From: an uncultured Lachnospiraceae bacterium
GTDB taxonomy: Bacteria > Bacillota > Clostridia > Lachnospirales > Lachnospiraceae
Direction of reading: 5' to 3'
Length of the DNA stretch: 64,000 nucleotides
Assembly (NCBI GenBank): GCA_947630695.1
Contig: CANRIM010000006.1
Location: forward strand, 17,314-81,313
Position 1 is the first letter of the stretch; every line of letters begins with the position of its first letter. The position numbers and the translations under genes are program-made. Positions 1-7,139 of this stretch are shown here, one piece after another. The notes below the pieces were generated by a model. The model was not told the origin of the DNA and did not search any database. It was given only the letters and a program-made list of their open reading frames with translations.

Positions 1-12
1 AGGGATAAGACG

Positions 13-339
13 ATGATCATCCTGACCATGCTGAACGACGTGTCCGGCAACATTTGCGGATTTGAATGTGAGGGACACGCAGGTTATGATGAATACGGCA
101 AAGATATTGTCTGCGCAGGCGTTTCGGCGCTGGTGCTGACCTGCATCAATTCCATGGAGATGCTGCTGGGCGTTCCATTTGAAAGCAGCACCGATGAGGA
201 GTCCGGCTCCGTATCTTTACGGCTGCAGGAGGAACCCTCTTCCGAAGCAGAGATTCTGATGGAGTCCATGCTGCTGGGAATTGAAATGATCGCAGAAAAT
301 TATAAGAACCGTATTAAATTCAGAAATAAGGAGGTTTGA
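13..339 (+). CDS. prp: Ribosomal processing cysteine protease Prp
   Basis: This 108-residue protein matches the Prp (YsxB) family, which removes the N-terminal extension of ribosomal protein L27 in Firmicutes. The expected catalytic pair is visible as His22 in the GHAGY motif and Cys34 in the VCAGVS motif. The usual neighbours are rplU, prp, rpmA and obg. Here rpmA follows after 3 bases, and the stop TAA at positions 6-8 just upstream could be the end of rplU, which lies outside the window. The start is ATG at 13, with a purine-rich AGGGATAAG stretch before it. Function is assigned from family knowledge, motif and context; the L27 next door carries the matching cleavage site. Confidence 0.93.
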   Translation: MIILTMLNDVSGNICGFECEGHAGYDEYGKDIVCAGVSALVLTCINSMEMLLGVPFESSTDEESGSVSLRLQEEPSSEAEILMESMLLGIEMIAENYKNRIKFRNKEV

Positions 340-342
340 ACC

Positions 343-624
343 ATGTTGAATATGAATTTGCAGCTTTTCGCGCATAAAAAGGGCGTTGGCTCTACCAAGA
401 ACGGCAGAGATTCCGAGTCCAAGAGACTGGGCGCAAAGAGAGCCGACGGACAGTTTGTAAAAGCCGGAAATATTCTTTACCGCCAGCGCGGAACCAAGAT
501 CCACCCCGGAACCAACGTGGGGATCGGCGGCGACGATACATTGTTTGCGACGGCAGACGGCGTTGTCCGGTTTGAAAGAAAGGGCAGAGATAAAAAACAG
601 GTTTCCGTTTATCCGGAAGCATAA
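343..624 (+). CDS. rpmA: 50S ribosomal protein L27 with cleavable N-terminal extension
   Basis: The 93-residue protein is bacterial L27, a large-subunit protein whose mature N-terminus reaches towards the peptidyl transferase centre. It has the Firmicute-type leader ending in NLQLF directly before AHKKGVG, so Prp cleavage is expected between Phe and Ala at residues 9 and 10. The Shine-Dalgarno sequence AAGGAGG (328-334) lies inside the end of prp, so the two genes are probably translationally coupled. A strong terminator follows at 644-675. Confidence 0.97.
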   Translation: MLNMNLQLFAHKKGVGSTKNGRDSESKRLGAKRADGQFVKAGNILYRQRGTKIHPGTNVGIGGDDTLFATADGVVRFERKGRDKKQVSVYPEA

Positions 625-643
625 GATGCAGATGTTTTTTTCA

Positions 644-675
644 GGCTTCAAATGCAGAAATTTGAAGCCTTTTTT
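644..675 (+). terminator. Rho-independent terminator after rpmA
   Basis: A perfect 10-bp stem (GGCTTCAAAT at 644-653 with ATTTGAAGCC at 660-669) with a 6-base loop is followed by six T residues. It ends the ribosomal-protein transcript. An in-frame ATG at 652 upstream of obg falls inside the stem, which argues against that ATG as the obg start. Confidence 0.9.
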
Positions 676-702
676 CAACGCTTTTATAAGGAGGCGAGGC
701 AC

Positions 703-1986
703 TTGGCTTTTAAGGATATCGTGACGATCCGGCTGCGCTCGGGCAAAGGCGGCAACGGACACGTCAGTTTCAGAAGAGAAAAATATGTGCCCAACGGCGG
801 TCCGGACGGCGGCGACGGCGGCAATGGCGGCGATGTGATCCTGCAGGTGGACAAAGGCATGAATACCCTGGCGGACTATCGCTTTATGCGGGTCTATGCT
901 GCCGGGGACGGCGAGGAAGGCGGAAAGAAAAACTGTCACGGAAAATCCGGAGAATCCATTGTTCTGAAGGTGCCCTACGGCACCGTGGTGAAGGAACACA
1001 ACAGCGGTAAGGTGATCGTGGATATGTCCGGGGACAATGAACAGTATACGATCCTTTGCGGCGGCCGGGGTGGTCTGGGCAATCAGCATTATGCCACCTC
1101 TACCATGCAGGCGCCCCGCTATTCCAAGCCTGGGCAGCCGGCGAAGGAACTGACCGTGGATCTGGAACTGAAGGTCATTGCGGACGTGGGGCTGATCGGC
1201 TATCCCAGCGTCGGAAAATCCACGCTGATTTCCCGGGTGTCCAATGCCCGCCCGAAAATCGCGGATTATCCCTTTACCACCCTGCAGCCCAATCTGGGCA
1301 TGGTGGATATGGGGAGCGGCGAGAGTTTTTGCATCGCGGACCTGCCGGGCATCATTGAAGGCGCCAGTGAAGGCGCGGGACTGGGACATCAGTTTCTGCG
1401 TCATACGGAACGGACCCGAGTGCTGATCCATGTGGTGGATGCGGCGGCTTTTGAAGGCAGGAATCCGGTGGAAGACGTATATACCATCAATGAGGAGCTT
1501 CGGAAATTCAGCGAAACCCTGGCTAAGAAGCGGCAGGTCATTGCGGCAAACAAGATCGACGCCCTTTCCGATCCGGCGGTGCTTGACCGGCTGAAAGAAA
1601 TTTTTGAACCGGCAGGTATTCCCGTCTATCCCATTTCCTGTGTCACAGGCAAGGGCATTCCGGAGCTGCTGCATGGGGTGACGGAGATCTTAAAAACCTA
1701 CGGCAGCCAGCCCGTGGTCTATGCGCCGGAATATTTCCCCGAAGCGGCGGAGGAAGGAGAGGACGGCGGCTTTACGGTGCGCCGGGCAGACGACGGCGCC
1801 TTTGTGGTGGAAGGGGTCATGATCGAAAAAATGCTGGGCTATACCAATATCGATTCCGAGAAAGGATTTATGTTCTTCCAGAACTTTCTGAAGGAGCGGG
1901 GGATCTTAGACGCCCTGACCGACGCCGGGATTCAGGAAGGCGATACCGTCAGAATGTACGAACTGGAGTTTGATTATTATCAGTAA
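703..1986 (+). CDS. obgE: GTPase Obg/CgtA
   Basis: The 427-residue protein has the three Obg domains: a glycine-rich Obg fold (about 1-158, with GGPDGGDGGNGG), a G domain and a C-terminal OCT domain (about 350-427). G motifs visible are GYPSVGKST (P-loop), DYPFTTLQPNLG (switch I), DLPGII (G3) and NKID (G4). Obg proteins bind GTP and act in late 50S ribosome assembly and stress responses. I chose TTG at 703 because AAGGAGG (688-694) sits 8 bases before it and the resulting N-terminus fits the family. The longer reading from ATG 652 would start within the terminator stem. A promoter for obg is not obvious, so some read-through of the terminator may supply it. Confidence 0.95.
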   Translation: MAFKDIVTIRLRSGKGGNGHVSFRREKYVPNGGPDGGDGGNGGDVILQVDKGMNTLADYRFMRVYAAGDGEEGGKKNCHGKSGESIVLKVPYGTVVKEHNSGKVIVDMSGDNEQYTILCGGRGGLGNQHYATSTMQAPRYSKPGQPAKELTVDLELKVIADVGLIGYPSVGKSTLISRVSNARPKIADYPFTTLQPNLGMVDMGSGESFCIADLPGIIEGASEGAGLGHQFLRHTERTRVLIHVVDAAAFEGRNPVEDVYTINEELRKFSETLAKKRQVIAANKIDALSDPAVLDRLKEIFEPAGIPVYPISCVTGKGIPELLHGVTEILKTYGSQPVVYAPEYFPEAAEEGEDGGFTVRRADDGAFVVEGVMIEKMLGYTNIDSEKGFMFFQNFLKERGILDALTDAGIQEGDTVRMYELEFDYYQ

Positions 1987-1994
1987 TCTTGCTG

Positions 1995-2023
1995 TTGACC
2001 GGGCGCGGATACAATGCTATACT
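1995..2023 (+). promoter_or_regulatory. Sigma-A-type promoter for the DUF1292 gene
   Basis: TTGACC (1995-2000) and TATACT (2018-2023) are separated by 17 bases, a near-consensus housekeeping promoter. Transcription should start near 2030, leaving a leader of about 75 bases that can fold. Confidence 0.75.
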
Positions 2024-2027
2024 GTCA

Positions 2028-2078
2028 AATCATGTGTATGATTACGAAAGCTGCGAAGCAGCGTAACAATCCGTAATC
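2028..2078 (+). promoter_or_regulatory. Nested hairpin leader upstream of the DUF1292 gene
   Basis: GATTACG (2040-2046) pairs with CGTAATC (2072-2078). Inside it, GCTGC-GAA-GCAGC (2050-2062) forms a second hairpin. The 5' side of the outer stem can instead pair upstream: AATCAT (2028-2033) with ATGATT (2038-2043), so two exclusive folds are possible. Function is unknown. It could be a small regulatory leader or simply a stabilising structure. Confidence 0.45.
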
Positions 2079-2104
2079 ACTTGTATAGACGAAAGGATTT
2101 ACGA

Positions 2105-2395
2105 ATGGAAGAACATTTCATTACGCTGATACTGGAAGACGAATCGGAAATCGAATGCCGGATTCTGACTATTTTTGAGGCTGCGGGCAGAGATTATGTG
2201 GCCCTGCTGCCGGTGGATGCGCCGGAGGACGACGATACGGTGTATCTTTACCGCTACAGCGAGGATGAAAATGAAGAGCCGGTGATCGAATACATTGACG
2301 ACGATGATGAGTACGAAATCGTTGACGAGGCTTTCGATGAATGGCTGGATGCACAGGAATATGACGAACTGGTTTCTGCGGACGAGGATTTCTGA
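2105..2395 (+). CDS. DUF1292 (YrzB-like) acidic protein
   Basis: This 96-residue, very acidic protein matches the DUF1292 family by its opening EEHFITLILEDESE and the VALLPVD and YLYRY segments. Members are common in Clostridia and Bacilli, often near genes for RNA modification or cell-division proteins; no biochemical role is established. I chose ATG at 2105, which has AAAGGA (2092-2097) upstream, over an in-frame TTG at 2081 without a good ribosome site. It has its own promoter and a structured leader. The tetR gene follows after 30 bases and may be co-transcribed. Confidence 0.85.
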   Translation: MEEHFITLILEDESEIECRILTIFEAAGRDYVALLPVDAPEDDDTVYLYRYSEDENEEPVIEYIDDDDEYEIVDEAFDEWLDAQEYDELVSADEDF

Positions 2396-2425
2396 TCTGC
2401 AAAATGAATCTGGAGAAAAAAGGAT

Positions 2426-3010
2426 ATGCGCAGGAAAAACAACCGGAATACAAAAGGGAAAATCGTTTCAACCGCATGGCGGCTTTTTTATGAGCAGGGC
2501 TATGACAATACCACGGTGGATGATATCGTTTATGAATCCGGCACATCCAAAGGCTCCTTTTATCATTATTTCAGCGGAAAGGACGCGCTGCTGTCTTCGC
2601 TGTCCTATCTTTTCGATGAGAAATATGAGGAAATGATGGATTCCTTTCCGGAGGACATGGGCTGTGTGGACAAGCTGATCTACCTGAACCGGGAAGTATT
2701 CCGTATGATCGAAAACAGCGTGTCCATCGATCTGCTGGCGCAGCTGCTTTCCTCCCAGCTGATTACCAAAAGTGAGAAGCATTTGCTGGATCACAACCGG
2801 GTGTATTACCGGCTGCTGCGTTCGCTGGTACAGGAAGGGCAGCAAAAGGGCGAGATCCGGGAGGATATATCGGTGAATGAAATCGTGAAGGCTTACGCCC
2901 TTTATGAGCGGGCCATCATGTACGACTGGTGTCTGTGCAACGGGGAGTATTCCCTGTGCCGCTACAGCGGACAGATGCTGCCTATGTTTTTAAAGGGATA
3001 TTTGCAGTAA
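2426..3010 (+). CDS. TetR-family transcriptional regulator
   Basis: The 194-residue protein starts with a TetR-type helix-turn-helix (about residues 10-57, including ARLFYEQGY-like and GTSKGSFYHYFSGKDALL segments) followed by an all-helical ligand domain with no recognisable specificity. TetR proteins normally repress a nearby promoter until a small ligand binds. Candidate targets are its own transcript or the putP-like gene downstream. A TAGAC-TTTA-GTCTA palindrome lies 38 bases after the stop and could be an operator. The ligand is unknown. Confidence 0.88.
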   Translation: MRRKNNRNTKGKIVSTAWRLFYEQGYDNTTVDDIVYESGTSKGSFYHYFSGKDALLSSLSYLFDEKYEEMMDSFPEDMGCVDKLIYLNREVFRMIENSVSIDLLAQLLSSQLITKSEKHLLDHNRVYYRLLRSLVQEGQQKGEIREDISVNEIVKAYALYERAIMYDWCLCNGEYSLCRYSGQMLPMFLKGYLQ

Positions 3011-3048
3011 AAAAAATTTATCGTCAAAAAAACGAATTAAAAATATTA

Positions 3049-3062
3049 TAGACTTTAGTCTA
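3049..3062. promoter_or_regulatory. Palindrome, possible TetR operator
   Basis: TAGAC-TTTA-GTCTA is a perfect 5-bp inverted repeat with a 4-base spacer, situated between the TetR gene and its terminator. TetR proteins often bind such palindromes. The position 3' of tetR and upstream of the putP promoter is compatible with control of either, but this is inference. Confidence 0.3.
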
Positions 3063-3070
3063 CTAAAAAT

Positions 3071-3111
3071 GCCTGATTATTCAGATAAAAATGAATAAAT
3101 CAGGCGTTTTT
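3071..3111 (+). terminator. Terminator after the tetR gene
   Basis: GCCTGATT-ATTCA (3071-3083) pairs with TGAATAAATCAGGC (3092-3105) with a single bulge. TTTTT follows at 3107-3111. It separates the tetR transcript from putP. Confidence 0.8.
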
Positions 3112-3162
3112 GTATTGAAAAAAGTTTATACTATATTCTGTATTTCAGTCTGTTTTTGACTG

Positions 3163-3171
3163 TGTTATAAT
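3163..3171 (+). promoter_or_regulatory. Extended -10 promoter for putP
   Basis: TGTTATAAT (3163-3171) is an extended -10 element. The -35 region (TTTCAG at about 3143) is poor. An imperfect inverted repeat, CAGTC...GACTG (3146-3162), overlaps the spacer and could bind a regulator. Confidence 0.55.
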
Positions 3172-3200
3172 CCGACGTAAATTTGAAAGGCGGTAGAAAA

Positions 3201-4742
3201 ATGCAGATAACAGATATTATTATTCTTGTTGCCATCATTGCGTATATGCTGATGATGGTGGGCATTGGTCTTGCAGTATCAAAGCAAAACAAATCTTCCA
3301 GTGATTTTTATCTGGGCGGCAGAAAACTGGGCCCGCTGGTTACGGCCATGAGCGCGGAAGCATCCGATATGAGCGGCTGGCTTCTGATGGGCCTGCCGGC
3401 GGTGGCGCTGATGGGCGGTCTGCCTGAAGCTTTCTGGACGGCGCTGGGCCTGGCCATCGGTACCTATATCAACTGGCTGGTGGTGGCGAAGCGGATTCGT
3501 ACCTACAGTCAGGAAATCGACGCGTTTACCCTGCCGGATTTCTTTGCGAAGCGTTTCGGCGACGGAAAGAAGATCCTGACCACGGTTTCCGCCCTGTTTA
3601 TCGTTATATTCTTTATTCCCTATACGGCTTCCGGATTTTCCGCCTGCGGAAAACTGTTTTCCTCGCTCTTCGGCATGTCCTATACCACGGCGATGATCAT
3701 CAGCGCGGCGGTCATCATTGTATACTGTACGCTGGGCGGCTTTCTGGCAGCTTCCACTACAGACTTTATCCAGAGTATTATTATGACCATTGCACTTCTG
3801 GTGGTCATCGGATTCGGAGAGGGCATGGCCCACGGATTCGGCAATATTATAGACAATGTTAAAAATCTGGGCGGCTATCTGAATGTGTTCCAGGGGTATT
3901 CGGTGGCGGACGGCGCCACTACAAGCTATGGCGCGCTGCCGGTGGCATCCACCCTGGCCTGGGGCCTGGGCTACTTCGGTATGCCTCATATCCTGCTGCG
4001 CTTTATGGCGATTGAAGACAAGAACAAACTGAAGCTTTCCAGAAGAGTAGCATCCGTCTGGGTGACCATTTCCATGGGCGTTGCAGTGCTCATCGGCGTT
4101 ATCGGCTATTCGCTGATGAAGCAGGGCGTGGTTCCCACATATGCAGACGGTTCCGCAGCGGAGACCATCATTGTGGATATCGCGAAATTCCTGAGCACTT
4201 ACGGCTATGTGCCTGCCTTTGTAGGCGGCGTGATTCTGGCCGGTATTCTGGCTTCCACCATGTCCACAGCGGATTCCCAGCTGCTGGCGGCTTCTTCCAG
4301 TATTTCCCAGAACCTGATTCAGGAAACCTTCCATGTGAAGCTGTCCCAGAAGGCTTCCATTCTGCTGGCCCGGGTATCCGTCATCGTCATTTCCATCATT
4401 GCGATTTTCCTGGCCCGGGATCCCAACAGCTCGGTGTTCCGCGTGGTATCCTTCGCATGGGCCGGATTCGGCGCGGCCTTCGGCCCGGTGGTCTTAACGG
4501 CCCTGTTCTGGAAACGCACCAATAAATACGGCGCCATTGCCGGTATGATCACCGGCGGCGTCATGGTATTCTTCTGGAAATTTGTGATCCGCACCGCCTT
4601 TGCCGGAACGGTTCTGGATTTCTATGAGCTGCTGCCGGCCTTTGTGCTGGGGCTGATCGTGATCATCGTAGTCAGCCTGCTGACGAAAGAACCTGACGCG
4701 GAAATCACCAAGACCTTTGACCGGGTCAAAGCTATGAAATAA
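3201..4742 (+). CDS. putP: Sodium/proline symporter (SSF family)
   Basis: The 513-residue integral membrane protein belongs to the sodium:solute symporter family and is closest in pattern to PutP, which imports proline with Na+. Typical features are SDFYLGGRKLG near residue 40, SAEASDMSGWLLMGLP in the second helix, and the sodium-site helix GILASTMSTADSQLLAASS around residue 350. About 13 membrane segments are apparent. The ATG at 3201 has AAAGGCGG upstream and is preferred over an in-frame TTG at 3183. The gene is monocistronic between its own promoter and a terminator. Related SSF proteins carry other solutes, so the substrate is probable rather than certain. Confidence 0.88.
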   Translation: MQITDIIILVAIIAYMLMMVGIGLAVSKQNKSSSDFYLGGRKLGPLVTAMSAEASDMSGWLLMGLPAVALMGGLPEAFWTALGLAIGTYINWLVVAKRIRTYSQEIDAFTLPDFFAKRFGDGKKILTTVSALFIVIFFIPYTASGFSACGKLFSSLFGMSYTTAMIISAAVIIVYCTLGGFLAASTTDFIQSIIMTIALLVVIGFGEGMAHGFGNIIDNVKNLGGYLNVFQGYSVADGATTSYGALPVASTLAWGLGYFGMPHILLRFMAIEDKNKLKLSRRVASVWVTISMGVAVLIGVIGYSLMKQGVVPTYADGSAAETIIVDIAKFLSTYGYVPAFVGGVILAGILASTMSTADSQLLAASSSISQNLIQETFHVKLSQKASILLARVSVIVISIIAIFLARDPNSSVFRVVSFAWAGFGAAFGPVVLTALFWKRTNKYGAIAGMITGGVMVFFWKFVIRTAFAGTVLDFYELLPAFVLGLIVIIVVSLLTKEPDAEITKTFDRVKAMK

Positions 4743-4759
4743 AAATGCAAAATAATCAG

Positions 4760-4789
4760 GGATCCGTTCCAGGAGGGCGGATCCTTTTT
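4760..4789 (+). terminator. Terminator after putP
   Basis: GGATCCG (4760-4766) pairs with CGGATCC (4778-4784) and is followed by TTTTT. Confidence 0.85.
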
Positions 4790-4813
4790 CATTTTCTGAC
4801 GGACATAATGTTC

Positions 4814-4842
4814 TTGTAAAACCGGCCCCGTTTGGATATAAT
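4814..4842 (+). promoter_or_regulatory. Promoter for asnB
   Basis: TTGTAA (4814-4819) and TATAAT (4837-4842) are spaced by 17 bases. The leader to the asnB start is about 75 bases. Confidence 0.75.
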
Positions 4843-4921
4843 GTAAATTGCCGGGTTATGGATTTTAAGGAATACCACCGGCAAAACAAAAGAAAATCAT
4901 CAGGAAAGGCAGCAAAAAAGA

Positions 4922-6775
4922 ATGTGTGGTTTTGTGGGCTATACCGGGGATCCTGAAACAGCCAATTCCCCTGAAATCATAGAAAGAATGAATAACCGCA
5001 TCCGGCACCGGGGTCCGGATGACTGCGATTACTATATTGACGACGATATTGCCTTAGGCTTCCGCCGGCTCAGCATCATCGACCTGGCAGGCGGCAGGCA
5101 GCCGATTTATAATGAAGACGGCTCCCTGGTATTGCTGTTTAACGGCGAAATCTATAATTACCGGGACGTGCGCAAAGCACTGCAGGAAAAGGGGCACGTA
5201 TTTGCCACCTCTTCCGATTCCGAAGTGCTGGTACACGGCTATGAGGAGTACGGTACGAAATTGTTCGAGCATATCAGAGGCATGTTTGCCTTTGTGATCT
5301 GGAACAAAAATACGAAGGAACTGTTCGGCGCCAGAGACTTTTTCGGCATCAAGCCTTTTTATTATGCCAGATTTGGCTCCCTGCTTCTGTTCGGTAGCGA
5401 GATCAAGAGCTTTCCGGAGCATCCGAAGTTTGAACGCCGGCTGAATACCCGGCAGCTGGAAAATTATCTGTCCTTCCAGTATTCGGTGGGGACGGAAACC
5501 TTCTTTGAAAATGTCTATAAGCTGCCGGCGGCCCATTACTTTGTTTACAAAGACGGGGATATGCAGATCCGGCGGTACTGGCTGCCCACCTTTGCGGCGG
5601 ATGAGAGCAAATCGGCGGAGGAATGGATCGCAGAAATCAGCCGGGAATTTCAGGCTTCGGTGGAAGCCCACAAGATCAGCGACGTAGAAGTGGGCTCCTT
5701 CTTAAGCAGCGGCGTGGATTCCAGTTACGTGGCCTGTTCCGCAGACGTGGATAAGACCTTTACGGTGGGCTTTGACAACGGAACGAAATACAATGAGATC
5801 AGCTACGCGAAGGAGCTTTCCGAAATGATCCATGTAAAAAATATCAGCAAGGTCATTACGCCGGAGGAATACTGGGGCACCTTTGCGAAAATCCAGTACC
5901 ACATGGACGAGCCGCTGGCGGACCCTTCTGCGGTGGCGCTGTATTTCGTGTGCAACGAGGCTTCGAAAAAGCTGAAAGTCTGTCTGTCAGGAGAAGGGGC
6001 GGACGAACTGTTTGGCGGCTATAATATTTACAAAGAACCGGTGGACAACGCGGCATATTACCGGATCCCCTATTGCATCCGACACGCCATCGGCAAGGCG
6101 GCGTCTCTGTTTCCCCATGTCCGGGGGGTCAATTTCCTGATCCGGCTGGGACAGAAGACGGAAGACAAGTTCATCGGCAACGCCTATATGTTCTCCGAAA
6201 AAGAGCGTAAGGAACTGCTGAATATCACCACCGACGCCAAAGCGCCGAAGGAAATTGTCCGGCCTTTCTACGATATGGTGAAGGACAAGGACACGGTGAC
6301 GAAAATGCAGTTTGTGGATATCAACAACTGGATGATGGGAGACATCCTGCTGAAATCCGATAAGATGAGCATGGCCAATTCCCTGGAGGTGCGGGTGCCC
6401 TTCCTGGACAAAGAGATCATGAAGGTGGCCGGACGCATTCCGCTGAAATACCGGGTGAATAAAGAAAATACCAAGTTCATTCTCCGGAAGGCGGCTTTAC
6501 GGAAACTGCCGGAAAAATGGGCTTCCAAGAAAAAACTGGGTTTCCCGGTGCCGGTACGGGTATGGCTGCGGGAAAAATCCTATTATGATATCATCAAAGC
6601 GGCGTTCTGCTCGGAAACGGCAAAGCAGTATTTCAAAACAGACAAACTGATGGCGCTCTTAGATCAGCATTATCAGGGGAAGGCGGATCACAGCAGGAAA
6701 ATCTGGACCGTCTATGCCTTCCTTGTCTGGTATGACCAGTTTTTCCGGGACGAGGTATACGCATCCTATGCATAA
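4922..6775 (+). CDS. asnB: Asparagine synthase (glutamine-hydrolysing)
   Basis: The 617-residue protein converts aspartate, glutamine and ATP to asparagine. It opens with MCGFVGY, in which Cys2 becomes the N-terminal nucleophile of the class II glutaminase domain (about 1-200). The synthetase domain carries the pyrophosphate-loop motif LSSGVDSS near residue 260 and GEGADELFGGY near residue 358. AGGAAAGG precedes the ATG at 4922. AsnB-like enzymes may also amidate cell-wall peptides in some Firmicutes, and the sequence alone does not exclude that. A zinc-finger membrane protein follows closely. Confidence 0.93.
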   Translation: MCGFVGYTGDPETANSPEIIERMNNRIRHRGPDDCDYYIDDDIALGFRRLSIIDLAGGRQPIYNEDGSLVLLFNGEIYNYRDVRKALQEKGHVFATSSDSEVLVHGYEEYGTKLFEHIRGMFAFVIWNKNTKELFGARDFFGIKPFYYARFGSLLLFGSEIKSFPEHPKFERRLNTRQLENYLSFQYSVGTETFFENVYKLPAAHYFVYKDGDMQIRRYWLPTFAADESKSAEEWIAEISREFQASVEAHKISDVEVGSFLSSGVDSSYVACSADVDKTFTVGFDNGTKYNEISYAKELSEMIHVKNISKVITPEEYWGTFAKIQYHMDEPLADPSAVALYFVCNEASKKLKVCLSGEGADELFGGYNIYKEPVDNAAYYRIPYCIRHAIGKAASLFPHVRGVNFLIRLGQKTEDKFIGNAYMFSEKERKELLNITTDAKAPKEIVRPFYDMVKDKDTVTKMQFVDINNWMMGDILLKSDKMSMANSLEVRVPFLDKEIMKVAGRIPLKYRVNKENTKFILRKAALRKLPEKWASKKKLGFPVPVRVWLREKSYYDIIKAAFCSETAKQYFKTDKLMALLDQHYQGKADHSRKIWTVYAFLVWYDQFFRDEVYASYA

Positions 6776-6793
6776 AGAAACGGCAGGTGGCAT

Positions 6794-7114
6794 ATGAACT
6801 GTAAAAGTTTTGACAGACTGATCGGGTCTTTTATCGAAAACAAAGGCGAGATCAGGGAAGCTGCGGAATTTATCCGGCACATGGACGCCTGTGAAAGCTG
6901 CCGGAAGGATTTTGAAACGGATTTTTACGCCTTCTGGGGTCTGAAAATGCTGGGAGATCCGGATCTGGACAGTTACGATATCCAGGAGGAAATGGACCGC
7001 ATGATTACGGATACCCGGGCGCGGATCAAAAATGATCAGTCCATCCGGATCATCATCGGACTGCTGATTGCGGCGGCCTGCATCATTGTGCTGTTTATTA
7101 TTCTGAATCATTAG
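6794..7114 (+). CDS. Anti-sigma-factor-like zinc-finger membrane protein
   Basis: The 106-residue protein has an N-terminal HMDACESC motif (His and two Cys in the HxxxCxxC pattern of zf-HC2 anti-sigma domains, about residues 29-36) and one C-terminal membrane helix (about 84-104). Family members hold an ECF sigma factor at the membrane. No sigma gene is adjacent, so its partner is unknown. It sits between asnB and polA with short gaps and may share their transcript. Confidence 0.7.
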   Translation: MNCKSFDRLIGSFIENKGEIREAAEFIRHMDACESCRKDFETDFYAFWGLKMLGDPDLDSYDIQEEMDRMITDTRARIKNDQSIRIIIGLLIAAACIIVLFIILNH

Positions 7115-7139
7115 TTCTTGAAGAAACGGGAGAACACTC

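Noticed and set aside
217..1674. A 485-codon minus-strand frame across prp, rpmA and obg
   Set aside because: It is antisense to three clear genes and has no family pattern; G/C-rich codon bias opens such frames.
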